Shown: positions 32,290 through 44,954 of the stretch, piece after piece
Layout: each line of letters opens with the position of its first letter
How positions within the stretch are numbered: position 1 is the first letter of the stretch
Assembly (NCBI GenBank): GCA_001179505.1
Contig: CDMY01000487.1
Span: 1 to 51,138, forward strand
Reading direction: 5' to 3'
Length of the DNA: 51,138 bases
DNA from: Vitrella brassicaformis
Taxonomy: Eukaryota > Sar > Vitrellaceae
Notes under the pieces: generated by a model
What the model was told of the DNA's origin: nothing
Seen by the model: the letters and a program-made list of their open reading frames with translations, nothing else
Databases searched by the model: none
Made by a program: the position numbers and the translations under genes

Positions 32290-32466
32290 GAGAGGTGGCC
32301 TCTGGGGCTTGGCTGAGGGGGAGCGGGGATCTGCGCGAGCTGAAAGCTGCGAGCTTAGCGGGGAGAAGGGAGGAAAGCTCCGGGGCAGAGCGCACGTCAG
32401 CAGCTTGCGACCGCCTTTCTGGATGATCTTTCATTGGATATCTTGGCATCACTCATCCGGCACAGG
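32290..32466. promoter_or_regulatory. Compact bidirectional promoter region
   Basis: 177 bp between the ATP11 start (-) and the fibrillin start (+). No motif identified. Confidence 0.45.
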
Positions 32467-33836
32467 ATGATGCCCATCCCACCCGCAGTGATAGCTATGG
32501 CGGTCCTGGTCCTGCTTCTCTCGGCCGACGCCTTCCTTGCCCCAAGCAGGAGCCCTGCCACCCAGCCCAACAGCCCCTGTTTGTTCCCTCTCCCTCGCCA
32601 CCAGCGCTTCTACCCATCCCGGCTCTTCAGCACGGATACCATGGCCTTGACGGACACTCTTCGGGAGCTCATCACGGCGCCGAAAGACAGAGAGGAGGTG
32701 CTGGATGTGTGCAGCCAGCTGGCGGCCACACAGGGGCCTGACAGTGGGGTGCAGGTGCAGGTGGAGCCGCTTCTCCAGGGGGACTGGCGGGTCTTGTACA
32801 GCACTTTGGGGCAGCCGAAAAAGAAAAAGGGCGGCTCAGCTGAGGAGCCAGCACCAGCACCAAGACTCCCGCCGGCAGTGCCGCTGCGCTTTCTCTCATT
32901 CGGCGCTTTGCCAGGCAAGCTAAGCTGACAGGAGGAGAAATAATATTCACTCTTGCATGAGTATGCGTGTGTGTTCCGTGTGTGACTGGTCTGTCTGTCT
33001 GTCTGCAGGGACGAAGGTGTGCGTGACGCGGGGCTTCAATCGCATCTCTGACGGGGTATACAGTCTGGTCAACGTGTTCAAGGTGCCGCCAGAGGACGGC
33101 GAGAAGCTCTATGCTCAGCACCTGCCCGAGGGCACGCCGCCACCGCCGGAGAGCACCGAGGCGGCCATGGTTCTGTTTGGGCCGTGCTCCTTCCCTGACG
33201 GTAGGTGTGGATGTCTGTCTGTCTGTGTATCAGTTCACCGGAAGGACGCACTCATGTGGAGGCGCACGTGGATGGAGGGAGGGAGGGAGGGATGGAGGGA
33301 TGTGTGTGACGTGTGTGTGTTCAGGTCCGACCACCCAGCGGTGTCAGGTCAAGTTCGACAACGTCCAGGTACACGCTAGCACACTGGGCGAGCTCAGGCA
33401 GGCAATCGTGGATACGGCCTTCGTGTGTGTGTGTGTGTGCGTCTCGTCAGGTGGTGCCTCTGCTGTCGTCTGATGGTTTGGTCGACGCCGAGAGCGACAA
33501 GATCGTCCGGGCGATAGAGAGCAAAGCCGGCCGAGGCGGCACAATAATGCCCAAGAGACTCCCATTCCTAATCAGAGCTCTCAGGGTGAGGAGGCCGGTC
33601 CTCACCCACCACACAAGGACACAACAGCCACACACGCTACGCTGCCGGCACGCAATGGTGTGATGTGTGTGTCAACCAATAATCACTCCCTCACTCAGGC
33701 CGACAAGACCTTTATCGACATCACATATATCGACCGTGAGCTGCGTGTGCACGTCGGCAAGAGCGGCCAGAGCTACGTACTCGAGAAGATACCCGATGGG
33801 ACCATACCCTTCAGATGGGGCGGGTGGACCGACTGA
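32467..33836 (+). CDS. Plastid lipid-associated protein (PAP/fibrillin)
   Basis: Exons 32467-32914, 33009-33200, 33325-33368, 33451-33585, 33699-33836; 318 residues. The first donor is GC (CCAG then GCAAGC). The N-terminus is a hydrophobic signal (AVIAMAVLVLLLSADAFLAP) with a Phe at the expected cleavage site, as in the ASAFAP-type leader of complex plastids, followed by a basic transit-like stretch. The mature part follows the fibrillin pattern: WRVLYSTLG near the start of the barrel, RGFNRISDGVYSLVNVF, RCQVKFDNVQV, and the C-terminal signature DKTFIDITYIDRELRVHVG. Fibrillins bind lipids in thylakoids and plastoglobules. The start could also be the second ATG at 32470. Confidence 0.88.
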
Positions 33837-34724
33837 CTGATCCATGTGGGAGGCACTGTGGCACTGTGGCAGGCAGTTTCTGAGGCCGTCCGTGTTGTTA
33901 AGAGAGGGAGAAGGAGGACTGTGTCTTGCTCGCACGATGTGGAGTGGACAGGGAGGGGCATTTAGGTGAGACTGACTGTTCCGTCTGGGTGTCCGCCAAG
34001 TTGGTGCATGCCTTGACTGCCGCTACGGGAGACGGCTCAGCGCGGGAACTCTCGTGGTGAAGCTGCCTCATGGTGTGGTAGTTTAGGCACGAGCCAAAGC
34101 GACACAGACAGACTTCGTCTGCAGTGATATCATTTAAGTGGCGTGGTGTTCTGTGGTGTGGGAGTGAGGGAAGCACACAAGGATTCACGAAGGGAGAAGC
34201 GGAGTCTCCCATGCACACGCGCACACGCACACAGGAGGTCTAAGCAGGCAGGGAGGCACGGAGGGCAGGGAGGCAGACAACACTAGGCATGCAGCCATCC
34301 ACCATGTCATGAAGTGCGGGGCTCGGGGGGAAGGAGGAAGGCTATCGGGGTCATCAGCAGTGCTGCCGATGATTGACATGGTACCAATGATATACACACA
34401 AGAGGAGGGCCCTTCCTGATCGTCCGCACCGCAACACCACCATCACACCAGCACACTAGCACTCTCTCTCTCTCTCTCTCTCTGCCCATCCAAAAAGCAT
34501 CGCGTCCGTCCGCCACGACACACCGCAAAAAATACCGCACACACAGACGGACGGACTACTGGATGGAGGGAGGGAGGGAGGGCTGGATCAGCGGATGGAC
34601 GCAGCACAGCCCCCAACAATGGCGACCGTTGGTTCTGTCTACTCGTCCCTGCCGCCCGAGGTATACACACACATTCGCCTCTCTGACGACCGACACCCAC
34701 CCGCCCGCCACACACATCACTGTA
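33837..34724. other. Convergent 3' flank, no gene seen
   Basis: 888 bp between the fibrillin and exportin stops. Contains a (TC)n run at about 34464-34482 and (GGGA)n at about 34566-34580; no coding signal. Confidence 0.5.
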
Positions 34725-37700
34725 TCACTCTTGAGGATTGGCAGCGTCCATGGCGAGGCGGATAGGGTCGTACTGGTGCAGCAGGCCGGGCACCTCCATC
34801 AGCCGCTGCTGCTCGATCTGCCGGCTCCGCTGCAGAGCCTCGTCGCGCTCGGTGCGGTACAGCTCCGTCAGGCCCTCCGCGTCACCACCGGCATACTCCT
34901 GCACTCAAACACACACACAAACACCACCTCAGTGGGGTGGTGGGTGTGGGTGTGGGTACCTACCTTGATTTGGACGAGGAAGTCTCTTATGTGGGATTGG
35001 AACTCGGTGTGGTTGCCGCTCTTGTTGAAGAGGTCCAGCACGAAGGCCTCCACCTGGTTCCTGCAGCCAGGGAGATGGGATGGATGGATGGAGGGAGGGA
35101 GGATGGGTGTGTGTGTGACCGGTTTACCTACCTGTTGAGTGTGGCGAACGTCTGGCAGAGCATGTTGCAGATGTACTCCCTGGGGGCACAGACAGAGTGT
35201 GGTGTGGTGGTTGTGGGTGTGAGTCTGTCTGTCTGTCTGTCTGGCTGCTTACATGACTTCCTGTTTGGACGTGACGCCGCGCAGCTTGCCCAAATCAACT
35301 GCCGTCACCAGCTGCACACACACACACACACACACAGACAGGGAGACACAGAGAGAGAGAGAGACGATGGCCTCTGTGTGTGTGTGCCGATGTCCGCAGT
35401 CCGTCCGCACCTCCATCAGGATGATGGTTTGGTGTTTGAATCCCGCCTTGTGCAGTGTGTCGGTGAGGACCACAAAGATGTCGTGCAGCAACAGCTGGTA
35501 GTAGCTCTTAAAGAAATTGCCGCACAACTGCAGTCCACACAAGACAAGCCACACACACCAACCACACACACACAACACACAACCGGACAGACAAATGCAT
35601 TTGATTCCATCATCGAACAAACAGCACGGGAAGGTTGATCTCTGACACACAGACCTGTGGGTCAAGGTGGAGCACCTTGTCGAGGAAGTCGCTCAGCACC
35701 CGGAGCCCCGCGTCGGCCACCGAGGGGTGCTCATGCTTGATGGCCCACACCAGGGAGTCGACAAACAGACGCAGACGCTGCTCCGGCAGCAAAAATAAGG
35801 CTGCATTGCATCCACACGTTGGCCACACACACAGCACACACACAGCCGTCTGTCGCGTGAGGGAGCGGCGTGTGTGCACCGTACCGTCGAAGCAGTAAGT
35901 GTTGCAGGCGCGCAGGAGTGCGTAGAAGTTGACGCGGTGGTCGGGGTAGCTTTGGAAGTCAGATTTGATCATCTCCAGGGTGGGGTCAAACACCATCTCA
36001 AAGATACGGGGCACTTGCTGCAATTTTCACACCACACGAAGACAGGACAGGCACACAACACACAAACCATGCCAGCCAGCGCCAAGCAAACACAATGCAT
36101 TCAGCCGAGTCGTGTGACGTACGTACCGGTGTGATTGATGGGGACAGCTTCGATATGAGCGTCGACAGCAGCGACAGCACCTCAGGGTCACGCGCCTGCG
36201 GATGGTTGGCCCTATAGTGCACCACACGCCACAGCACAGCACACACACAGAGAGATACATGCACCAACGCCCACACGCCCACCCCATCACCCCATCACCC
36301 CATCATCACACCCCACCTACCTGTAGTCAGCGAGCACCGGTTCGAGCAGCGGCGGCACGAGTCCGCTGCACACCCTCTGTATCAGCTCCGACCGCCGGCT
36401 GCTCTGCGTCTCACGGCCACCCCCAGGGATGCCATTCGTCTCGGGGATCTCGCCCGTCGCCCCGGCTGCAGGCTGGTGCTGACTGCCGGGGGGCCCGTGG
36501 GGGTCAGGGGGGATCGCCTGGTGATTGACAGACACACGCCATTAATGGGTGGGACAGAGAGAGGGGGTGGGTGTTTGGAGGGTGGGGGCGAAGGAAGGGT
36601 CGTGTGTTACCTTCTCGACGAATGTTTCGACGAGTTTGAGTGTGTCCCTTTTGAAGGTGCGCATGCCTTTGATCTGGGAGTGGCCCATGATCTGCGGACC
36701 GTTGCTCGCGACCTTGGACGAGATGCCCTCACTGCATCACATCAATGCATCCATTCACTCACTCATGGCACAGACCTGTGTGTGCGCAGTGTCTGCAGGC
36801 ATCTATCTATCTGTGTGTGTGACAGATGGTTGCCTGTAGTATTTGTAGACCCGCAGGACCTGCTGGTAAATGCTGCCCAGCTGGTGCTCCATCGCACTGC
36901 CAGCAGAACTGATCAACGCCACCCACATCAGCCACAGAATTATCGATCCCTCTGCAGTCGTGCTGTGCTGTGCGGTGTGTAGTGTGTGGTCAGCAGCTGA
37001 CCTCGCGACCCGTTCGTTCGTCCTGAGAAAGTGGGAGAGCTGCCGCATTGCGTTGAGGTCGACCAGTATGCCCTCGTTCTGCACACACACGGCACAATCA
37101 ATGCCCACACATCACATGGACGGTCCACGTAGGCACATCCTCCACACATACCTGTGAGGCCGCTTGGAGTAGGTGGTTCCACTGGGCGTTGAGGTGGGAC
37201 ATCAACCCTGCCACGCACACACACACACACACACACAGACACTGCGCCAGCATGCCTTCCTGCCTCCCGCCGTTCACCGCACCATCGACGTATTGGTATT
37301 GCTCCTGCTGTGTGGGCGCCTCAGCGATCATGTACCCCACGGCCTCGTAGAAGGTCTGCTGGTCGCCGAACTCCAAGTCGGCCGTGTGGCCCTGCAGCTG
37401 ACCATTCGGCCCTGCACACCAAGCCACACACACACACACGTGTGCAGTGTTCGTGTGTCTGTTTGGGTCTTTGGTTACGTGTGAGTTCGGCGAGGAAGCA
37501 CTCGGCCTCTGCCGGCTGCACCTGGACGAACTTCTTGCGACACTTCTGAGATATCTTCAGAAACGTCTCACAAGCCATTTTCTGACGAACACATACACAG
37601 AGAGAGAGTGAGAGAGGGTATGTGTGTGTGTGTGTGTGTGGATGGGTCGGTGGACACCTGACCTGCACGCCGGGGAACGTCTCGTGCATGAACTCAAAGA

Positions 37701-37911
37701 GCTTGAGCAGCACCGTCTTGAGGAACTTCCAGTGCGCACGCAGAAACCTACACCAACCACGCGCGCGCACACACACACACACACAGAAGAGAGATAGAGA
37801 GTGGGTGTGTAAACCAGTGTGTGTGTGGGTGTGTGTCAGGACTTACCTTGGGTATTGCCCGACCACATACATGATGCAGCTGGCCACAATCTGCACACGC
37901 ACAACACGGAC

Positions 37912-37943
<32 letters not shown>

Positions 37944-39567
37944 TGGCAGGCCGTTCGTGTCTGTCTGTCTGTCTGTCTGTCTGTCAGCTTGACTGGCTCG
38001 CTCCTCCCCCCCGCCGACCGACCGCTTTGTTCTCCTTGCCCCTCTTCATCTCACAGAGGCTCAGCAGATCCTACACACACCACACACACCGACCGAGTGT
38101 CCTCCCTGCAGCTGAGGTGACATTCGTCAGACACAGCCACACCGGTGGGTGCGCACCTTGATGATGGTGACGACGAATCGCTTCTCGTTGGCCTCGTCCA
38201 TGGCGCCGCTGATGGACCCCATGGCCCAGCAGAGGCAGTTGAGGCGGGCGGGGTTCCACGGCTGCTGGGGGGAGGGCATCATGCCGTTGGTCGTGTCGCT
38301 CAGGCACTGTAAGGGACAGACAGACGCACAGACAGACATAGAGGACACCATGTGTGTGTGTGTGTGCAGAGAGAGGGAGGGAGGGGTGAGGGGTGTGGGG
38401 AGGGGGGACTTCACCTCTTGTGTGAGCAGTTCCAGCATGATGTGTTCCATGTTGGATTGGTCGAGGTGTGTGAGGTACACCATCACCTCGCGCATCTTGT
38501 GGTATAGCTCAACCTCAGCTGACCAACCAGCCAACCAACCAAGGAGCGATCCACACACAGACAGCGAGAGAGAGAGAGACACTGCCTGCCTGCCTGCCTG
38601 CCTATCTGGGTGCCTCTGTGTCTGCGGGTTCACCGGTGTCGACTTGGAGTTCCCTCGAGACCTCGCCCGTCTCCTCGTCGATCACTATCAACACCTACCA
38701 CACACACAATCACACACACGTGCCTGCCTGCCTGCCTGCCGGTTTCCCCCTCTCTCTGCGTGTGTGTCAGCTGGTCGACGGGCGCACCTCCGGCGGCTTG
38801 GCCATTTTGAGCATGAGCACCCTCCTGACGTCGCTCATGACGCCGTTATAGATCGGTGTGTAGGGGTTCAGGATGCTCAGGTCAAACGGACTGCCGCCGC
38901 CACACGACGGGCCGCCCGGACCGAGGTGGGTGGGGCTGGAGTGGGGCGCAGCCAGAGTGCTGTTGCCTGATATCCATCCATCCATCCATCCACCGTGACA
39001 CACCACATGAGGCGGGGGCGGGGGGATGTGGGTGCACTGACTGACCGTCGGAAGAGGTGTCCATGCCGGTGGCCTGCATGGCGTCTTGGGGTGCGGTGCC
39101 GTTCATGGCGCCGCCGTCCAGCAACAGGGGAGGGGGCAGCCCGTTTGAGCCGTTCGTGGTGCTCTCGGGCGGCCTCTGGGGCGGGGCGGGGCACACACCA
39201 CAACCAACAAGATGACCATGTGTGTGGTGTGTGGTGTGGTGTGGTGTGGTGTGTGGTGCACTGTACCATGTTCTCGTATAGTCGTTGCGCGAGATAGTGC
39301 CAAAAGTCGATGCATGTCTTGAAGGTCGAGTCGTTGGAACACGCCTGCGTTATGCTCACCTGTGCGACGGACGCACACACAGAGGATTCAGCGATCGATC
39401 AACGCAACGAATCCATCGGCGTCTTGCTTTGCTGCATACTGACCAGTGTGCCGAGAGCGGTGCTGAGCTGCGACTGCATGACGATGTGCTGCGGTAGCTG
39501 GCCCGCCGCCTCTATCGCTTGGAGGTGGTAGCGCAGAAAGGCTAAGTGATCAGATGGATGGCACACG

Positions 39568-39605
<38 letters not shown>

Positions 39606-41134
39606 AAGTGTGAGGGTTGGGGACGCCATTGTCTTTGTGTGTGTGGGTGCGTCGCGTGTGGAGTGCATCCATCCATCATACCTACCGGCGATAGCTATGG
39701 CCAGCTGGTTGAAGAAGTTCTCCCAGTATATTCTGATGGACCATTTTGATGGTGCAGCAAACGACGCGTGTGGTCACACTGAGGCGTGTGTCAGTCGGTG
39801 TCAGAGCTTAAGACACACAACTGACTGACCTGTGTTGTGGCGGCGCTTTGGTCTCGTACTCGATGGACTCTGGCGGCAAGGCAGACACCTTCTCAATCAG
39901 CCGGGAGAACAGGTACACTGAACAGACACACAACGAACGGCAGCCGCCTCTCTCCCCCTCTCTCTCTCTGTGTGTGTGTGTGTGTGTGTACGTAGTTTGT
40001 CGACGTATCTGTCAATTCCCTCGTGCAGTGCAGCGATCTCCCCGAGGCACTTGACGCACTCTATCCTGAACTCGGGCGGGTCCCAAAACTGGTCGATCAG
40101 GATGCCGATCAAGTTCGTCTGACAAACACACACACACACACACACACAGGGGTGCTGGCTGGTTCATGTGTGTGTGTCTGTGTGGCGGACGACTGAGATG
40201 TATACCTCGAACACGAAGCCGAGTGGGATCCACGCGAGAAAGTGCTGGATGCAGCTCAGCGTCACCCTACACACACACACACACAGAGGGGTCAAATGGT
40301 GCGTGTGTGTGGGTGGGTGGGTGTGCGTGGCTGTGAGGGTGTGTGGTGTGTGTGTGTGTGTGTGGTGCATTCACTCATTACTTGATGAGCGACGGTTTGA
40401 CGGCGCCCCGCTGCTGCATCCACGAGTCGAAGATGAAGGAGCACAGCTCGTAGATCACCCTGAACTGCTCGTTCATGGCGTCCTTGAGCTGCTCGATCTT
40501 CTTGGACGTCATCTGCTCACTCCCGAACTCAAACACCTCCTCGCTGTTGGCCAAACACACCATCATCATCATCAAATGTGTGTCTGTCGGTGTGCTGGAG
40601 GGGGTGGGGTGTTTACCTCAGGAGGTTGAGTATCTTCATGTTGTTCTCGCAGAGCGACTGGTTGGTCCGGGAGGCGCCGCAGATGTCAGGAATGAACGAC
40701 TCCCAGTTCTGAGGCCACTCCTTCTTCACTATCTGCCAACACACACCAACCACACACACACACACATCGACCCCAATCACACCACAGACAGACAGAATGT
40801 CACCTGAATGAGGGTCTCATTGAGTTTGGTGAGGAAGTGTTTCTCTCCAGCCTGGAGGCTCTCGTCGCTGCTGATCTTGATGGTGAGGTTGACGACGTAG
40901 GTCTTCATGCCCTCCTTCTGGTCCTTGGGCAGCACCTTCCACCTCGTGGCGATGCAGTTCTCGAGGATCGAGAGGGCGAAGAACTTGGTGTTGGGGTTGC
41001 TGCTGTTGCCCAGGATGGTGTCCACGTGGGTCCAGCTCTCGGGGTGGCCCTTCAGCTCGTTCAGCACCTGGTGCGCTATCGACCGCTGTAATGGGGACAA
41101 ACCAAACACACACACATGCACACAAAGCAGTGGA

Positions 41135-41167
<33 letters not shown>

Positions 41168-41296
41168 CTGTGTGTGCTTGACGTGACGTACGTCTTTCTC
41201 ATTGCCACTATACATGATAGTGACAACATGGTCGAGCAGCTTGACCCGCTCAGCGTTCCACTCGCCCGGCAGCAGCAGCGCCTGTGGCTCCATCAT
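34725..41296 (-). CDS. XPO1: Exportin-1 (CRM1/XPO1), 33 exons
   Basis: Exons: 41296-41192, 41085-40804, 40732-40617, 40543-40382, 40266-40206, 40118-39992, 39917-39830, 39732-39686, 39541-39444, 39359-39267, 39175-39046, 38966-38788, 38694-38634, 38518-38415, 38306-38157, 38070-38023, 37890-37847, 37747-37663, 37581-37479, 37411-37283, 37207-37152, 37078-37002, 36896-36834, 36731-36611, 36517-36321, 36211-36127, 36017-35885, 35800-35655, 35527-35411, 35311-35253, 35179-35132, 35060-34964, 34898-34725; 1194 residues (human about 1071). Diagnostic text: [25 protein letters not shown] region, [50 protein letters not shown] and [13 protein letters not shown]. Exportin-1 carries leucine-rich NES cargo out of the nucleus with RanGTP. 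The NES-groove cysteine targeted by leptomycin B in human (LCW) is present at about Cys577. Extra length comes from Pro/Gly-rich inserts in exons 11-12 and 25. Confidence 0.95.
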
Positions 41297-41713
41297 TGAC
41301 ACCAGCACACCCAACACACACACACGCCACTGCCAGCCGCCCCTCTCGCCCACTCAACACCGCAGACACGACGCCACACCAAATGAGAGGAATCGGCACC
41401 GCGCCTCGAGACGTCACACACGGCCGATCTGCTGCCGATTGCGCCAGATGAGTGAGGTGAGGGGCTCTGCAGCCGCTGTTGTCCGCTGTCCACTGCTGAC
41501 AGTCACTCGTCTGCCAGTGATGTCACACTCACTGCGCCATGCCGCTTATCGGCCGCTCGCTCCAGATCTCAACTTGCCACAAGCAGCACTCCTGAACGCA
41601 TGTGTCCCTTCTCTCCCCATCTTGCCAGCTCGCTTTTTTGCTGGCGGTGGTTCCCCGGGGAAAAGAGAGCAGCGGCAGCGGCCGTATCCATATTTTGTTG
41701 GGTATTTGCTTTG
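41297..41713. promoter_or_regulatory. Bidirectional region between exportin-1 and TPR genes
   Basis: 417 bp between opposite start codons. No further gene or clear motif. Confidence 0.45.
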
Positions 41714-43585
41714 ATGTCAACGAAATCATCGTTGTCTGGCGGCAGCGGCGTGTGGACGTCTGTGTCTGCGCACAGCATCGCCGAGGGGCTCATTGCCGAC
41801 CATGAGAGGGCAAAGGAGGAGAAAAGGAGAGTGGCGGAAAAGGCCAAAGCAACCGCCAACCAGGCCAGGGTGTGCACGATCTCACCAACTTCACATCCAC
41901 ACACACCTCACCTCTGTCTATGGCCATCTATCCAAATTTGTATCAGGATGTGTTGTCGGATCCTTCTCTGTCAGCCTCGCCGGCCGACCCTTTGCGCCAG
42001 GTGACCGACATCAACTACCAGAAGTTCGACCGCATGGCCAAGTCCCTCACCGACGCCGAGAAGGCCGAGGAGGAGGCAAAGCAGATGAAGGCCATGGCGC
42101 AACGGCAGATGCTCTCCTGCTCCCACGACCACTCCAAGGAGCGGCAGATCTATGAGAAGCCGACAGAGGAGAAGATCAAGGCTGCAGAGAGGTGAGGGCG
42201 TCCATCGTTGAGTGCACTCAGGTGGTACCTAGGTGTGAAATGAGTGTTTGTGGCTGTGTGTGTGTGTGTTGGCGAGTAGGTTTCGCGAGGAGGGCAACAT
42301 TGCCTTCCGCAACCGCAACTATGGCCTCGCTGCCACCCACTACCGAAGAGTCAGTCGATTCCTGCGCCCAACACACACACACACACTTACACACACACAC
42401 CCACACACACACCTCTCTCTTTTCTTGGTTGCAGGCGCTGGTTCAGTTCGACTACACGTTCCCCGAGACGGAGGAGGACAAGAAGTGGATGGAGTCGGTG
42501 CAGCTGGCCTGCCACCTCAACTTCGCCGCTACCAAGCTGCACATGCGGGAGTTCGACGACGTCAGGACACACACGCGTCTCGCACTCGACATCGACCCAA
42601 ACAACGTCAAGGCCTTCTTCAGAAGGTAGGTGCAACGAACAACACATGGAAGCAGGTGCCTGCAGCCTCTGTAGGCGTGTCTGTCGTGTTGGTTGTGTCT
42701 GTGTTGTGTGCAGGGGCACTGCTTCCATGAAGGAGGACAAGTACGAGGAGGCCGCGTCAGACTTTTCGCAGGCCCTCAAGCTGGAGCCCAACAACCGTGA
42801 GGTGCAGCAGGCCCTCCTCGCCCTCCAGCAGAAGCAGCGGCACTACCAACAGCAGTCCAAGAAGGTCATCACCAAGATGTTCACGGAAACGACTGACGAC
42901 GACCAACACCAACAGACCGCCGCTGCTAACCACGCCCAAGCAGCAGCCCCCGCCCCCGTTGCCCCGCACAGCAACACCATACTGCGGCCCAAGGCACCAA
43001 CAGCGGAGCTCCAGCCGCCATCCGATACACCTGCCCCTACGATGCCGGCAGAGCAAGCGACGGCGACTCAGCAAAACGATGAGAGGAGGGAGAGTGACGC
43101 GAGAGTCCCACCTGTGACGGAGTCGAGTGGTCTGCGGCACCGGGGCGGCCGGGGCGGTGAGGAGGTGATGCGGCAGCAGAGGGAGGGGGAGAGGCCTGCC
43201 AGCAGAGAGAGGGGGAGCAGGAATCAGGCTGACACACGGAAGGCCGAAGCGGAGAGGGGAGGGCAGATTGAGGTCTGTACGCAGCCAGCCACCATACGCA
43301 GCGCCGCGAGGCCGACTCTGATTGATTTGATTACGTCTGTGCGTTTGTCTGCAGAGTGGCGCCGGTGGTGGTGGCGATTCGTTGGTGTTGATAGAGGAGG
43401 TGGAGCGGTCGGTGATGCGCATCATGGGCACCCTCCTGCTCTTCTCCGCCGCACTCACTCTCTCATTCGGTCAGCCACCACACCCACACACGCGAGCGGC
43501 TGATGCGTGGCTTGCTTGGTGTGTGCTGTGCTGTGCTGTGTCTTTCGTGAGTGCAGGCGTGTGGATGCTGTGTCAGCATGGGTAA
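41714..43585 (+). CDS. Tail-anchored TPR co-chaperone-like protein
   Basis: Exons 41714-41869, 41947-42191, 42280-42349, 42435-42625, 42714-43272, 43355-43469, 43557-43585; 454 residues. After an Ala/Lys/Glu-rich helical N-terminus come three TPR-like helix pairs at about 130-265: REEGNIAFRNRNYGLAATHY, then QLACHLNFAATKLHMREFDD with HTRLALDIDPNNVKAFFRRG, and KEDKYEEAASDFSQALKLEP. The spacing and the N/K/R residues resemble the carboxylate-clamp TPR type that binds EEVD tails of Hsp70/Hsp90 (inference). Residues 290-400 are disordered Gln/Ala/Pro/Arg-rich. A hydrophobic segment (IMGTLLLFSAALTLSFGVWM) lies within 10 residues of the stop, so the protein is probably anchored by its C-terminus in the ER or outer mitochondrial membrane, like FKBP8. 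Confidence 0.8.
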
Positions 43586-43982
43586 AGTCAGACAGGGCAG
43601 ACACTTTTTGCGTGGCTATGTGATGCGCGTGTGTGGCCTGGCCGGCCCACCCTGTCTGTCTGTGTGGGCTGGGCGCGTGTTGACAAGGCTAGCTAGGATA
43701 GGTGTGTTGTGATGATGGAGGGTCACGAATGCTCTCTCATCGGTGTTTGTTTACGTGCCGTTCAAAAGCCGTTCACAGTCGCACAAAAGCGTCCATCAGT
43801 CAATCGAGTCAATCGCATCACACACCTACCCACCACAGGCATCGGCATCCCATCGCACGCACAGCAGCCAGTCTGTGGCGCACGGCACGCCATACCCAAC
43901 GTGTACCACACCGCCGACAGACAGACAGACAAGCAAGCTGCTTAAGGCAAGCAGCGCTCCGCTCCAGTCAGGCGCCTGCTGC
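43586..43982. other. Convergent 3' flank
   Basis: 397 bp between the TPR and eL14 stops; no coding signal. Confidence 0.5.
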
Positions 43983-44929
43983 TCACTTCTTCTTGATCGC
44001 ATCCTTGATGACACGCGATTTCTGCGCATTATCACACCACAGCAGATGGTGCGTGGTGCGAGTGCCTTCGGTTCCTGTGTGCTCCTTGGCTGTCGGTCCT
44101 ATCTGACCTTTTTCCTGGCCACCATGACCTTGAAGCGCTCCAGGTCGGTCAGGTTCGCACGGCGCTTCTTGGCAGCGCTGCATTAATGAGGGAGGGACAC
44201 ACCATCACGCGTGGCGCCATCCCTCCCTGTCTGTCTGTCGTGCTTACAGTTTCTTAGCCCATGTGGTCTCCTCCCACTTGGAGAGGGTGCTGTCGTCCTC
44301 TAGCGCCTGATCAACACATACACCCACCTCTCACCCCCCTCTCCAACACACGCACGCCCCACGTACCTGTGCGAGAGAGTCGGTGGAGCATCCCCGGTCG
44401 ACCTCGACTCGCAGGTCAGTGAGCCGCAGTCGCTTGTAGGGGATGGTCTGCCGAACCACACCCGTCAGCGGGCCATCGATCAGCGCACGACGGTCATCCA
44501 CCACGTCAACTATCGTGCAGATCTACATCACACACACACACCATCGACACACACACCACAGAGTGGCCAGAGAGAGAACGGCACCACCGGATGCCTCTCT
44601 GGCTGTCTGCCTTGTGGCACTCGTGCACAGCTGTTCTCGCTGCCTCTCCTGGCTTGCCTGCCTCCCTCCCTCCCCTGCTGCAGCGCCCTTGCTGATCTGA
44701 TCTGATCTGATCTCCCCTCTCTCTGCCCGCGTTTCTGTCTGTGTCTGTGCGTGTCCTTGCCCATCTTTCCCCACCTTGCCGACATCCGGTCCATCTGACG
44801 AGCAGAACAACACGCACACACAGGCACAGACGAGTGAGTGGCGGGTGATGGCTGGGATCGTAGCTTTTGTCACCGCTTACATGTGATCAGACACACACGG
44901 CCAGGCTCCACGAAACGCGTGAACGTCAT
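43983..44929 (-). CDS. RPL14: 60S ribosomal protein eL14
   Basis: Exons 44929-44881, 44794-44775, 44522-44367, 44306-44248, 44177-44108, 44021-43983; 130 residues. Exon 2 is only 20 nt. The family pattern is complete: FVEPGRVCLITYGPDVGKI (family: VEVGRVxxxxxGPxxGKL), VDVVDDRRALIDGP, QTIPYKRLRLTD, KWEETTWAKK and the C-terminal RANLTDLERFKVMVARK followed by a basic tail (VIKDAIKKK). eL14 is a component of the cytosolic large subunit. The start is the only Met ahead of the conserved strand. The sequence immediately upstream carries telo-box motifs, as in many plant ribosomal protein promoters. Confidence 0.94.
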
Positions 44930-44954
44930 TCTCACGCCAGAGGGCAGAGGCTGC

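Noticed and set aside
1303-38000. CRISPR-like or satellite arrays
   Set aside because: The many (GACA)n, (CA)n, (GGAG)n and (TGCC)n runs are simple microsatellites without unique spacers.
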